This document shows positions 23,444 through 32,456 of a stretch of DNA of 51,624 nt, one piece after another (the stretch's first letter is position 1; each line of letters begins with the position of its first letter). The notes beneath the pieces were generated by a model. It was given only the letters and a program-made list of their open reading frames with translations, did not search any database and was not told the origin of the DNA. The position numbers and the translations under genes are program-made. The DNA comes from DASYSL01 sp036003365 (GTDB lineage: Bacteria > Eisenbacteria > RBG-16-71-46 > DASYSL01), in NCBI GenBank assembly GCA_036003365.1, contig DASYSL010000123.1:1-51624 (forward strand), read 5' to 3'.

Positions 23444-23687
23444 GGTCTTGATCAAACCCTCGGCGATCAAGGATCTCGAAAGGATTTCCCTACCGGACCG
23501 GAGGCGGCTTGCAAGCCGTCTCAAGGCTCTGGCAGAGACACCCCGCCCCGCCGGCTGCGAGAAGCTGCACGGAAAGGCTCTGTGTCGAATTCGTCAGGGC
23601 GATTTTCGAGTCATCTATGAAATCGCTGATACGGCTCACGTCGTGACCGTATTCAAGATAGGACACCGCCGAGAAATCTACCGCTAG
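23430..23687 (+). CDS. RelE/ParE-family toxin
   Basis: An 85-residue toxin of the RelE/ParE superfamily; RelE members cut mRNA on the ribosome, ParE members poison gyrase. The pattern is typical: YKVLIKPSAIKDLERI, LPDRRRLASRLKALAETPRP, then KLHGKALCRIRQGDFRVIYEI with the catalytic-type Arg residues, and VVTVFKIGHRREIYR at the end. The RIRxGDFRVIYEI and GHRREIY signature favours RelE (mRNA interferase). The start is GTG 23430, overlapping the antitoxin by 14 bases. Its stop overlaps the stop of the convergent kinase gene. Confidence 0.9.
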   Translation: MASYKVLIKPSAIKDLERISLPDRRRLASRLKALAETPRPAGCEKLHGKALCRIRQGDFRVIYEIADTAHVVTVFKIGHRREIYR

Positions 23688-25978
23688 TCCCCGAGCTCCG
23701 TTCCCAGGAGCTGCGGGCCGCCCTCTTCGATGAAGATGCGCTGGGCCTCGTGGTGCTTGGCTTGCGCCGTGCGGAAGGCGTCCTGGAATTCCGGGCGCGT
23801 GCGAATGGGATCGAAGGCCGGCTCGCGCTTGAATGTGGGGAGGCAATAGAAGCCTTCGTGCACGGAGCGAACAAAGCTACGCAGCGCGTCGTCGAACTCG
23901 CCCAGAAGCGCGAAACTCCACGCGGCGTAGTACATCCCCTCAGCATCGAAGGCGGCTGACGTCAGAATGCGCGTAGCGGCAAGCTGGCTCTCGTGATCCT
24001 GCTCGACGATCGCCTTGACGAAGCGCATCCAGGCCCCGAGTGGACCGGTCTCGACCGGCATCTCGAAGCCGGCCAGGCGCTGGCGCGCTCTTTCGGGCTC
24101 GCCGCGCAGCCACATCACCAGCGCACCCATGCCCGGGTCACTGTCGGCATCACCGATCGCCCGATCCAAATCGCCGCGCATGACGTAGGTGTGGGGCACG
24201 CTGGTCACGATGCCCGGATCCAGACGCCGCGCGTGGTCGTTGGCCGCAATCGACGCGTCGAGCAGGCCGCAGTAGCGCAGCGTGAGCACGAGCCCTTGGT
24301 AGAAATCGGCGTGGGCTTGATGGTTTCGAGCGCGGCGCAAGAGACGCACGAGCGCATCCAGCGTCTTGCCTGAGTTCACCTCGATCGTCGTCAGCAGCGA
24401 GTGCGCTTTGCCCAGATCGGGATTCAGCTCGAGAGCCCGCGCCAGCGCCGATTGCGCCTTGGCGTAGTTCGCCTCCGGATTCTCGGCGCTGTACTTGGCG
24501 AGCAGGAACGAGCTGCGCGCGAGCGCCGCCCAGGCGGGCGCGTAGCGCGGATCGTGCTCCAGGCACTTCGTGTACAGCTCGCGCGACACGCGCCAGCCGT
24601 GCGTCCCATAAGACTGATGCGCGCCCCGCAAATAGAACTCGTACGCCGTCGGGCTCGCGGGCGCGTCGCGCGAGATCTGATGCTCCTCCGTGTCGGTCAC
24701 CGGAAGCGCGAGCGACTCCATCACGCGGCGTGACACGCTCTCTTCCAAGGCGAATACGTCGCGCAAAGGCAGGCGCTCGCGGTGCGACCACACCACCGTT
24801 CCCGACGGCGCCTCGACGAGCTGCGTAGTGACCTGCAGCTCCTCGCCCGCGCGCAGCACGGAGCCCGTGAGCACCGTATCGACTCCTGCTTCGCTCGCCA
24901 GCGTGCGCAGATCCGGAGCCTCGGACGCGTACTTGGCCGCCGTGAGGCTCGAGCGCACCTGCAGCGATCCCAGGCTCGAGAGCGTCGAGGAGATTGCCTC
25001 TGGCAAGCTGGCGGACAAGAAGTCGACCTCGGGATCGGGACGGAGCACGCGAAACGGCAGCACGATGAGCCGCCGCATCGGGCTCGCGCTCGCCATCGTG
25101 TTGGGATCGGCGAGAGAGATGCTCCCGCGCAGGTCTTCGGCCATGGCGTTGGCGCTCGCATAGCGCTCGTTGCGCGCTTTCGACATGGCCTTGAGCGCGA
25201 TCCGGTTCATGGCGCCGATCACCGGCGATCCCGCGAGCGGCGCCGGCTGCTGATAAAGCACGGCGTGAAACACCTGCATCGGCGTCACGCCTTCGAACGC
25301 CGGGCGACCGGACAGCATCTCGTAGAAGATGGCGCCGCACGCGAAGAGATCGGCGCGGCCGTCGGCATCGCTCCCCTCCAGCACCTCGGGCGCGATGTAA
25401 CGCGGCGTGCCGATGACCGTCCCGGGAAGGGTGAGCTGCTCGTCGAGGGCCACCCCAGGCGTGCCGAGCCCGGGCGCGATCATCGCGTGCGACAGCCGCG
25501 CCAGGCCGAAGTCGAGCAGCTTGAGACCGTTGGGCGTGAGGAAGACGTTCGACGGCTTGAGATCGCGGTGCACGAGAGCGCGTTTGTGCAACGCATCGAG
25601 CGCGTTCAGAAGGCTGAAGAGAATGGGCGTCGCGTCGGGCACACCCATCTTGCCGCGGCCCATGCGGGCATGGAGCGACTCGCCTTCGAGAAACTCCATG
25701 GCCAGGTACGGATGCCCGTCCGCTTCGCCGATTTCGTAGATCTGGCAGACATTGGGATGGTTGATCTGCGCGGCGGCGCGAGCCTCGCGCCACAGACGCT
25801 CGCGCCCCAGGGGGTCCGTGCTCGCTTCGTGCAGCGTCTTGATCGCGACCTGGCGGCCTAGCTTCTCGTCCGTCGCCGCGTAGACCACGCCCATCCCGCC
25901 TTCGCCGAGCTTGGCGGTGATCCGGTAGTGGGCGATGGTGGCCGGCATCCCGCCGGCGCCGGGAGGCGAACTGGACAA
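23684..25978 (-). CDS. Serine/threonine protein kinase with TolB-like and TPR regions
   Basis: A 764-residue Hanks-type kinase. Residues about 18-270 are the kinase: LGEGGMGVVY (P-loop), VAIK with Lys47, HRDLKPSN with Asp139, DFG at 156-158 and APEVLEGSDADGRADLFACG. Residues about 310-450 resemble the TolB/FlgO-like domain seen in adenylate-cyclase and kinase fusions (LIVLPFRVLRPDPEVDFLS, VDTVLTGSVLRAGEELQVTT). The rest has TPR-like helices (YAPAWAALARSSFLLAKYS, NYAKAQSALARALELNPDL). No transmembrane segment separates kinase and sensor regions, so it seems cytosolic. Start is TTG 25978 after GAGGA; the next ATG (residue 11) has no ribosome site. Confidence 0.9.
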   Translation of the reverse strand: MSSSPPGAGGMPATIAHYRITAKLGEGGMGVVYAATDEKLGRQVAIKTLHEASTDPLGRERLWREARAAAQINHPNVCQIYEIGEADGHPYLAMEFLEGESLHARMGRGKMGVPDATPILFSLLNALDALHKRALVHRDLKPSNVFLTPNGLKLLDFGLARLSHAMIAPGLGTPGVALDEQLTLPGTVIGTPRYIAPEVLEGSDADGRADLFACGAIFYEMLSGRPAFEGVTPMQVFHAVLYQQPAPLAGSPVIGAMNRIALKAMSKARNERYASANAMAEDLRGSISLADPNTMASASPMRRLIVLPFRVLRPDPEVDFLSASLPEAISSTLSSLGSLQVRSSLTAAKYASEAPDLRTLASEAGVDTVLTGSVLRAGEELQVTTQLVEAPSGTVVWSHRERLPLRDVFALEESVSRRVMESLALPVTDTEEHQISRDAPASPTAYEFYLRGAHQSYGTHGWRVSRELYTKCLEHDPRYAPAWAALARSSFLLAKYSAENPEANYAKAQSALARALELNPDLGKAHSLLTTIEVNSGKTLDALVRLLRRARNHQAHADFYQGLVLTLRYCGLLDASIAANDHARRLDPGIVTSVPHTYVMRGDLDRAIGDADSDPGMGALVMWLRGEPERARQRLAGFEMPVETGPLGAWMRFVKAIVEQDHESQLAATRILTSAAFDAEGMYYAAWSFALLGEFDDALRSFVRSVHEGFYCLPTFKREPAFDPIRTRPEFQDAFRTAQAKHHEAQRIFIEEGGPQLLGTELGD

Positions 25979-26076
25979 AAGTGGTTCCTCAAGGTCTCAA
26001 GTGTGGGGCGGCACCTCACTCTACCAGAGGGCTTGGCACGCGGCGACAGCGGCCCGCTTGTTATCATGGCCGGACC

Positions 26077-28014
26077 ATGATCTCCCTTACCGGCGTCGCC
26101 AAGCACTATGGCGAGCGCACGCTCTTCTCGGGCGTCAATCTCACCCTCGGCGTGTCCGAGCGCGTGGGCCTGGTCGGGCCCAACGGCTGCGGCAAGTCCA
26201 CGCTGCTTCAGATCCTGGACGGCACCCTCGAGCCCGATGAAGGCAATGTCTCCCGAAACCGTCGCGTGCGGATCGGAATGCTGCGCCAGGAAGTCGTCGG
26301 CGAGCGCGGGCGCAAGCTGCTCGATGAGATGCTCTCGGGCGACGAGGAGATGAGCCACCTCGAGAGCCGGATCGCGCTCCTCGAGGAGGAGATGCGAGGC
26401 ACATCCGATCCGGCGACGTTGGAGCCGTTGGTCGCGGAGCATGGCGACCTGCTGCATCGCTTCCAGCGCGGCGGTGGCTACGACCGCCCCGCCGAAGCCA
26501 AGCAGATTCTCGGCGGGCTCGCGTTCAAGACGTCGGATTTCGATCGCGACACGGCGGAATTCTCGGGCGGCTGGCTCATGCGCTTGGCACTCGCCAAGCT
26601 GCTGCTCACCGAGCCGGACTTGCTGCTGCTCGACGAGCCCACCAACTATCTCGACCTCGAATCCGTGGTGTGGCTCGAGGGCTACCTGCGCGAGTACGAA
26701 GGCTCGCTCATCATCGCCTCGCATGACCGCGTGCTCTTGACCCGGCTCGCCACGCGCATCGTCGAGATCGACGAGCGTCGGGTGACGAGCTATGTCGGCG
26801 ACTACGAGGATTATCTCGAGGCCCGCGAGGCGCGCGCCGAGGGACTGCGAGCGGCCAAGAAAGCCCAGGATCGCGAGATCGCGCACACGCAGCGCTTCAT
26901 CGAGCGCTTCCGCGCCAAGAACACGAAGGCGCGCCAGGTGCAGAGCCGCATCAAGAAGTTGGAGAAGATGGAGATCATCGAGGGGCCGGCGAAACGCCGC
27001 ACGCTGCGCTTCTCCTTCCCCGATCCCCCGCCCTGCGGCCGCATCGCGCTCGAGCTGCGCGGCGTGGTGAAGAGCTACGACGGCGGGCCCCCGGTGTATC
27101 GCGGGCTCGACCTCACGATCGAGAAAGGGGACCGGCTGGCGCTCGTCGGTCCGAACGGCGCCGGCAAGTCGACGCTGCTCAAGCTGCTGGCCGGCGCGAT
27201 CGACCCCGACCGCGGCGAGCGCCGTCTCGATCCGCGCGCCCGTGCCGCCTACTACTCACAGCATCAGGTGGAGACGCTCGACTACGGGCGCACGATCTAC
27301 GAGGAGATCCAGGACACCGCCCCCGAGCTCGAGCCGCAGCAGATCCGCGCGCTGGCCGGGCGCTTCCTCTTCTCGGGCGACGACGCCTTCAAGACCATCG
27401 GCGTCTTGTCGGGCGGCGAGAAGGCGCGTGTGGCGCTGGCCAAGCTCCTGGTGCATCCTCCCAACCTTCTTTTGCTCGACGAGCCCACGAGCCACCTGGA
27501 CATCCCTTCGCGTGAGCTGCTCGAGGATGCGCTCGGCGAATACGGCGGCGCGCTCGTCATGATCTCGCACGACCGCCACTTCCTGGAGAGCCTCGCCAAT
27601 CGCGTCGTCGAGGTGGGCGGCGGCGGGGCGCGCCATTATCTCGGCACGTACACCGAGTATTTGGAGAAGAAAGAACGAGAGGCGCAGGTTTCGGCGGCGC
27701 CCCCGAGCGAGCCGACCGCCGCCCGGCGGTCCCGCGAGGACAAGCGCCGCGAAGCCGAGGAGCGTAACGCCCGCTACCGCGCCCTCTCGCCCTTGAAGCG
27801 CGAAGTGGAATCCCTCGAGCGCGAGATCGAGAAGCTCGAGGGTGAAGTGACGGGGCTCGAGACCGATATGGCCCGCCCCGACTTCTACGAAGACGGTGCG
27901 CGCTTCTCCGAAGCCTTGCGCCGCCACCACGATCTGAAGGCGGTAGCGCAGGGCAAGCTCGAGCGCTGGACCGAGCTGTCGAAGAAGCTCGAGGAGCTCA
28001 ATCGGAGCGACTGA
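26077..28014 (+). CDS. ABC-F family ATPase (Uup/EttA-like)
   Basis: A 645-residue soluble protein with two ABC domains and no membrane part. Domain 1: Walker A GPNGCGKST at about residue 36, signature SGGWLMRLALAKLL, Walker B LLLLDEPTNYLDLES. A charged linker (RFRAKNTKARQVQSRIKKLE) is followed by domain 2 with GPNGAGKSTLLKLL, LSGGEKARVALAKLL and DEPTSHLDI. A C-terminal coiled coil of alternating Lys/Glu (SLEREIEKLEGEVTGLETDM) is typical of the Uup/YheS branch. ABC-F proteins act on ribosomes, in translation control or antibiotic protection. ATG 26077 fits the domain start; the open frame continues upstream without similarity. Confidence 0.93.
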   Translation: MISLTGVAKHYGERTLFSGVNLTLGVSERVGLVGPNGCGKSTLLQILDGTLEPDEGNVSRNRRVRIGMLRQEVVGERGRKLLDEMLSGDEEMSHLESRIALLEEEMRGTSDPATLEPLVAEHGDLLHRFQRGGGYDRPAEAKQILGGLAFKTSDFDRDTAEFSGGWLMRLALAKLLLTEPDLLLLDEPTNYLDLESVVWLEGYLREYEGSLIIASHDRVLLTRLATRIVEIDERRVTSYVGDYEDYLEAREARAEGLRAAKKAQDREIAHTQRFIERFRAKNTKARQVQSRIKKLEKMEIIEGPAKRRTLRFSFPDPPPCGRIALELRGVVKSYDGGPPVYRGLDLTIEKGDRLALVGPNGAGKSTLLKLLAGAIDPDRGERRLDPRARAAYYSQHQVETLDYGRTIYEEIQDTAPELEPQQIRALAGRFLFSGDDAFKTIGVLSGGEKARVALAKLLVHPPNLLLLDEPTSHLDIPSRELLEDALGEYGGALVMISHDRHFLESLANRVVEVGGGGARHYLGTYTEYLEKKEREAQVSAAPPSEPTAARRSREDKRREAEERNARYRALSPLKREVESLEREIEKLEGEVTGLETDMARPDFYEDGARFSEALRRHHDLKAVAQGKLERWTELSKKLEELNRSD

Positions 28015-28126
28015 GCGGTAGCGTTCCAACCCTCTGCCGACGAGCCCTCACCCGGCCGACGCCCGCCGAGATTGCGCGCTGTCGCGTCACGCAAAACAGT
28101 GGCGTTTTTCCGCGCCAAAACCCCCC

Positions 28127-28155
28127 TTGACGAAACCGCGGTTCCTGCCGATACT
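28127..28155 (+). promoter_or_regulatory. Promoter of the cold-shock gene
   Basis: TTGACG (28127-28132), exactly 17 bases, then GATACT (28150-28155). This places the transcript start near 28162 and gives a leader of about 130 bases before the GTG start. Long leaders are typical for cold-shock genes, where the RNA fold responds to temperature. Confidence 0.6.
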
Positions 28156-28200
28156 ACTAATGGTTCTTGTCGTTTCGGTGGGACGTTCAGACGTTCGCCG

Positions 28201-28223
28201 CAGCCGCGGAAACCTCGCGGCTG
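28201..28223 (+). promoter_or_regulatory. Hairpin in the cold-shock gene leader
   Basis: A perfect 8-bp stem, CAGCCGCG and CGCGGCTG, around a 7-base loop gaaacct, followed by tttgtgt. It lies midway between the predicted transcript start and the coding region. It may stabilise the leader or act as an attenuator; the T-rich tail is short for a terminator. Confidence 0.5.
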
Positions 28224-28291
28224 TTTGTGTATGCGGTCCAAACTGGGGCGCAGCGGCAGAGCCAAATAGATCCTGAAAGGAAACACCGCAA

Positions 28292-28492
28292 GTGAGCAAG
28301 GGTACCGTGAAGTGGTTCAACGACGCCAAGGGTTTTGGCTTTATCTCGCAGGAGAACGGCGAGGACGTGTTCGTTCATTTCTCGGCGATTCAGGCCGAGG
28401 GATTCCGCAGCCTGTCCGAGGGTGACCGTGTCGAGTTCGACATCGTCAAGGGACCCAAGGGTTACCAGGCGGCGAACGTCCGGAAGCTGTAA
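28292..28492 (+). CDS. cspA: Cold-shock domain protein (CspA family)
   Basis: A 66-residue single-stranded nucleic-acid binding protein of the cold-shock family, an RNA chaperone in the cytosol. RNP1 appears as KGFGFIS and RNP2 as VFVHFSAI, with the usual GTVKWFNDAKGFGFIS opening and GYQAANVRKL end. Length is normal for the family. The start is GTG 28292 with AAAGGA about 10 bases upstream. It has its own promoter, a ~130-base leader with a strong hairpin, and an intrinsic terminator just after the stop, so it is a single-gene unit. Confidence 0.96.
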   Translation: MSKGTVKWFNDAKGFGFISQENGEDVFVHFSAIQAEGFRSLSEGDRVEFDIVKGPKGYQAANVRKL

Positions 28493-28541
28493 CAACGGCT
28501 TCCTTCGCCTGCAGCTGGCGAGCAGAGCCGCTTCATAGAAA

Positions 28542-28575
28542 GGGCCGGCGCGAAAGCGCCGGCCCTTCTGCTTTT
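28542..28575 (+). terminator. Intrinsic terminator after the cold-shock gene
   Basis: A 10-bp perfect stem GGGCCGGCGC/GCGCCGGCCC closed by a GAAA tetraloop, followed by TTCTGCTTTT. It ends the cspA transcript and lies 14 bases from the stop of the convergent DUF5916 gene, so it may serve both strands, though the opposite side has a weaker T-run. Confidence 0.92.
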
Positions 28576-28589
28576 CCCGAGATCGCTTC

Positions 28590-31259
28590 TCAGAACCCCA
28601 AGTAATACGTGACCTTGGCCAGGAAAATGTTGTCCGCTTGATCTTTCGCCAATTCGCCGAGCGAGGGTCCGAGGCTGAAGTTGCTCTCCCCGTTGGAATC
28701 CTGCCGCACCTGCGTCCACACCAGATAGAACGTCGAGCCCGGGCGGTACTCCCAGCGCAGCACCGCGTTGCCGCGCAGCGAGCGGTACGTGAAATCCTGC
28801 TGCCCGATGTTGAACGGCTGCGCCGGCCCCGCGCCGTCGGGATCGATCGTGCCCGTGGCCGGGTTGTACTCGATGCCGCTCCGGTACTCGTTGAAGTCGT
28901 AGCTGTGCGGCCGCGCCAGCTCCTTGTAGTCGTCGTAGTCGGCCGAGGAGATGAGCGGCTGCACGTACATCTGCAGGCTCAAGGTCGGCGTGAACGACCA
29001 GTTGACGCGGAACGAGCCCGAAAGCGTCTGCTGGTCGAGGGTGGCCATCACGTAGCGCTTGCCGTACGTGTTGACGGCCAGCGGATCGTCCACGGTCGTG
29101 ACATATTGCGCGTGCTCACGCACGTACTCGAACCCGGGGCTGAAGCTCAGGAGAACCCGCGACGACGGCTTCCAGTCCACGCCCGGGTACACGGACCAGT
29201 TGTGCGACTTGGAGCCCGGCGTGATGTACGCATCCGTGTCGATGTAATAGAAGAGCTTCTTCTTGCTGTCCGAGTCGAAGTGGGTGAAGAACTCGTAGCC
29301 CGCCAGGTTGAGCGAGGTCGGCCCACCGCGCGTGCGCCGTGTGTTCACGGTTTGGGGATTGCCGGCCAGGCCGAACTGAAAGCTGTTCGCATTCAGCATC
29401 TCGATCGAGTAGCGCGCCCACGCCCCGGCCCATGTGGGATTCCCGTCGAAGTCGTAGACGCCGAACAGCGCTCCCAAGACACTCTTGTTCTTCACCTTCT
29501 TGGTGGGCTTGGTCCACTTGTACCCGGTCCCGAAGTGCGCGTTGATCACGTCGGTACGCGTCTGGAAGCCGAGGTCGTTCACGTCGAAGCCGGGGCTCAT
29601 GTAGCCGATCGCCGAATTCAAGAGCACGTTGCCGCTCTGCTTGTTGAGCCAGTAGCGCATGGTGGTGCCGGAGAGCGTGGTCTTGCCCGGTTCGAAGCGC
29701 ACCTCGTCGGCGTCGGGCCGCTGGAAGTAGTGGCGTGAGCTCTGCTGCAGGCTGTCCATGAACACGCTGTTGCCTTGGATATACGAGGCCGCCGCGTAGC
29801 CCGAAATCACGAACTTCTGCTTGGAATCGAGGAAGATCCAGCCGTCCTGCCCCAGCATGAACGACTGGTCGGCAAGGTGGTCCTTGAGCCCCGGATCGTC
29901 GAACTTGCGCAGCACCGACGTGCCCAGAAAACCGATCCCGGCCTGGCGGTTCTTGAAGTCCTTCTGAGCGCGGCCCACGCCGTAATAGGTCACGGGCTCG
30001 ACTTCCTGCTCGACCATCGGGCCGATGCCCGAGAGACTCGCCGTTTCCTTGCCGGTGATCGCCGAGAGGGCGCCCACGTTCCAGCTCGAGCCCGCCTTGC
30101 CGATCAGCTTGCCGGCCCCCAGGATGGTGGTTCCGATCGGCACGTCGGCGTAGGAAGACTCGGCCACCGTGCCCTGCGGCGCCCGACCGATGCGTCGCGA
30201 GTAGAAGAACGTCGGCTGCGGCCAGTTGAATCCCCAGTAATCGTTGGCCCCCTGCTGGCCGAAATCGAAGATGGATGAGCCTTCCACGAAGAACGGCCGC
30301 TTCTCGCTGAAGTACGACTCCACATCGCTCAGATTGACCACGGCCGGGTCGACCTCGACCTGGCCGAAATCCGGATTGATGGTGGCATTGAGCGTGAGCT
30401 TGCGCCCGACGGCCATGCGCAGGTCGCCGCCCGTGGCCGGCTTGTACTCCGGCCCGCTACGGAAGGGATTGCCGGGAATCTCGTACAGATACTCGGCCTT
30501 GGTCGTGACGTACGGCAGCACCTCGACCGAGCGCTTGGGATGAACGTTCTCGATGCCCACGAGCTCGGGAAAGCGGGACACGAAGCCGCTGCCGTTCTTC
30601 GGCGTGTAGACGAGATAGGCCTCTTCGCTCCGCCGCTGGATGGTGCGGTGGAAGTTGATCCCCCACACGCAGACCGCCCCGCCCTGACACCGGATCTGGT
30701 TGAGCGGAATGCGCATCTCGGCCGTCCACCCCAAGCTGTCGACGCGCGCCCGACCGCTCCACACGGCGTCCCACGAATCGTCCTGCCAACCGTCGTTGTA
30801 GATCGTGCCGTCGTACATCGTGCCCGCGGCGTTGACCTTGAAGTAGTAGCCGGTTCGCTTGTCGTGCAGCGGATCGAGATAGACGGTCAGGCCGTCGGAG
30901 GCGATCGTGACGTCGCGGCGCGTGAGGCGTGCGATCACCGAGTCAGGATGGCTGTCGAACAGGCGCGCGCCGATGTAGAGCGAATTCTCGTCGTAGAGCA
31001 CGCGCACTTCGGTGCGCTGGCTGGGATGCACCCCCTCGTACGGATCGGAATCGTAGAACGAGGTCTCCGGGGTTGCTTCACGCCACTCGGGCTCGGAGAG
31101 AACGCCGTCCACGCTGATGGGCTCGGTGACCCGCATGGCGTGCACCGGCAGCTCGACCGGACGCGGCGAGCTGGTGGCCGGCGCGTCCGCCGCGCGGACA
31201 GCGAGCGGCACGAGGATCGACATCGCCAGGGTGAGCAGAACCTTGGCGGAAAACCGCAT
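28590..31259 (-). CDS. DUF5916 outer-membrane protein with CBM9-like N-terminal domain
   Basis: An 889-residue exported protein. Signal peptide (RFSAKVLLTLAMSILVPLAV, cut near RAA). Residues about 45-230 form a carbohydrate-binding family 9-like beta-sandwich: ISVDGVLSEPEWREA, VRVLYDENSLYIGARLFD and LTVYLDPLHDKRTGYYFKVN. The remainder matches DUF5916, which often forms an outer-membrane barrel: NPDFGQVEVDPAVVNLSDVE, YFSEKRPFFVEGSSIFDFG, FFYSRRIGRAP, and alternating aromatic strands ending in FLAKVTYYLGF. ATG 31259 has GGGAGG four bases upstream. The role is unknown; glycan binding or surface transport is likely from the domains. It faces the LolA-like gene across 269 bases. Confidence 0.86.
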   Translation of the reverse strand: MRFSAKVLLTLAMSILVPLAVRAADAPATSSPRPVELPVHAMRVTEPISVDGVLSEPEWREATPETSFYDSDPYEGVHPSQRTEVRVLYDENSLYIGARLFDSHPDSVIARLTRRDVTIASDGLTVYLDPLHDKRTGYYFKVNAAGTMYDGTIYNDGWQDDSWDAVWSGRARVDSLGWTAEMRIPLNQIRCQGGAVCVWGINFHRTIQRRSEEAYLVYTPKNGSGFVSRFPELVGIENVHPKRSVEVLPYVTTKAEYLYEIPGNPFRSGPEYKPATGGDLRMAVGRKLTLNATINPDFGQVEVDPAVVNLSDVESYFSEKRPFFVEGSSIFDFGQQGANDYWGFNWPQPTFFYSRRIGRAPQGTVAESSYADVPIGTTILGAGKLIGKAGSSWNVGALSAITGKETASLSGIGPMVEQEVEPVTYYGVGRAQKDFKNRQAGIGFLGTSVLRKFDDPGLKDHLADQSFMLGQDGWIFLDSKQKFVISGYAAASYIQGNSVFMDSLQQSSRHYFQRPDADEVRFEPGKTTLSGTTMRYWLNKQSGNVLLNSAIGYMSPGFDVNDLGFQTRTDVINAHFGTGYKWTKPTKKVKNKSVLGALFGVYDFDGNPTWAGAWARYSIEMLNANSFQFGLAGNPQTVNTRRTRGGPTSLNLAGYEFFTHFDSDSKKKLFYYIDTDAYITPGSKSHNWSVYPGVDWKPSSRVLLSFSPGFEYVREHAQYVTTVDDPLAVNTYGKRYVMATLDQQTLSGSFRVNWSFTPTLSLQMYVQPLISSADYDDYKELARPHSYDFNEYRSGIEYNPATGTIDPDGAGPAQPFNIGQQDFTYRSLRGNAVLRWEYRPGSTFYLVWTQVRQDSNGESNFSLGPSLGELAKDQADNIFLAKVTYYLGF

Positions 31260-31528
31260 GGAACCTCCCGAGAGGGAGCGATCACGAAGGGATGGCTGAC
31301 GCCAAGGCAGTAGACCGAAACTCGCCGGCAAAGGTTGCCAGAGTGGAGCGGGCGAAAGTTCACCAGGACGCAAAGAAAACGTCAACCGGGACAACGGCAA
31401 ACCACGTCCGCCCTGTTCGCCCGCAAGGCCTAGGGATGCTAAGCTGCCGGGACCGTAGGCCTGCCCAAGCGCCTGCCGATCTTTGGCCACCCGCTCGCTT
31501 CCCCCCTTCACCAACAGGAGTCGATTTC

Positions 31529-32374
31529 ATGAAGGTAAAGAACCTGGTCCTGGCGGTCCTCGCTTTGGCTCTCGCGAGCCCCGTCCACGCGCAAACCGTG
31601 GACGAGCTGATCGCGAAGAACATCAAGGCAAAGGGCGGGATGGACAAGATCAAGGCCATGAAGAGCCTGCGCGCCACCGGCCGCATGTCGCTCGGCCCCG
31701 AGATGGAAGCGCCCTTCGTCATGACGCTCAAGCGCCCGAACGAGATGCGCATGGAGTTCACGCTTCAGGGCATGACCGGCGTTCAAGCCTACGACGGCAA
31801 GAGCGCGTGGTCGGTGATGCCCTTCATGGGCAAGAAGGACCCGGAGGCCATGTCCGCCGACGACACCAAGATGGTCGCCGAGCAGTCGGATTTCGACGGC
31901 CCGCTGGTCGACTATAAGGAGAAGGGCAATACGGTGGAGCTGGTCGGCCGCGAGCAGGTCGAGGGCGTGAACGCTTACAAGCTCAAGGTCACGCGCAAGG
32001 ACGGCGACATCCGCTACATCTATCTCGATCCTGACGCCTACCTCGAGATCAAGACCGAAGCCACGCGCATGATCCACGGCACGCAGATGGACGTCGAGAC
32101 CACCATCGGCGATTACAAGGATGTGGGCGGCGTCATGATGGCGCATTCGATCGAGAGCGGGCCCAAGGGCGGCACGCAGCGCCAGAAGATGACGGTCGAC
32201 AAGTACGAGCCCAACATCGACATCCCCGAGACGTCGTTCGCCATGCCGGCAGGCGCGGCAGCCAGTGATTCCTCGGCGGCAGTGGCGAAGGGCAAGACCC
32301 CGACCTCGGCCAGTACCACTCCCAAGCCCGAGGGCAAGGGTGACGTGAAGCCGCAGACGGAGAAGAAGAAGTAG
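31529..32374 (+). CDS. Exported LolA/LolB-like lipoprotein-carrier-fold protein
   Basis: A 281-residue exported protein. Signal peptide (MKVKNLVLAVLALALASPVH, cut at AQ). Residues about 22-235 follow the outer-membrane lipoprotein-sorting layout: VDELIAKNIKAKGGMDKIKA, SLRATGRMSL, MTLKRPNEMRMEFTLQG, QAYDGKSAWSVMPF, YKLKVTRKDGDIRYIYLDPD and YKDVGGVMMAHSIES. Such proteins share the half-barrel of LolA and bind lipids or other hydrophobic groups. After residue 245 comes a low-complexity tail rich in Ala, Ser, Thr and Lys. ATG 31529 has AGGAG eight bases upstream. A strong hairpin separates it from the next gene. Confidence 0.8.
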   Translation: MKVKNLVLAVLALALASPVHAQTVDELIAKNIKAKGGMDKIKAMKSLRATGRMSLGPEMEAPFVMTLKRPNEMRMEFTLQGMTGVQAYDGKSAWSVMPFMGKKDPEAMSADDTKMVAEQSDFDGPLVDYKEKGNTVELVGREQVEGVNAYKLKVTRKDGDIRYIYLDPDAYLEIKTEATRMIHGTQMDVETTIGDYKDVGGVMMAHSIESGPKGGTQRQKMTVDKYEPNIDIPETSFAMPAGAAASDSSAAVAKGKTPTSASTTPKPEGKGDVKPQTEKKK

Positions 32375-32393
32375 TCGGAAGTCTTTCTCGCGA

Positions 32394-32426
32394 CCGGGCC
32401 GGGGCTCTCCAAGCGCTCCGGCCCGG
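32394..32426 (+). terminator. GC-rich hairpin after the LolA-like gene
   Basis: Arms CCGGGCCGG (32394-32402) and CCGGCCCGG (32418-32426) pair perfectly over 9 bp with a 15-base loop. No T-run follows, so it may slow or partly end transcription, or protect the 3' end of the upstream message. It lies between the LolA-like and BNR genes. Confidence 0.45.
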
Positions 32427-32456
32427 CTCGCATCCCCCACGAACGGAGTCGTCCTC

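Noticed and set aside
31426..31462. Inverted repeat AGGCCTA ... TAGGCCT in the gap before the LolA-like gene
   Set aside because: Arms of 7 bp with 23 bases between are expected by chance in a 269-base GC-rich gap, and no promoter elements align with it.
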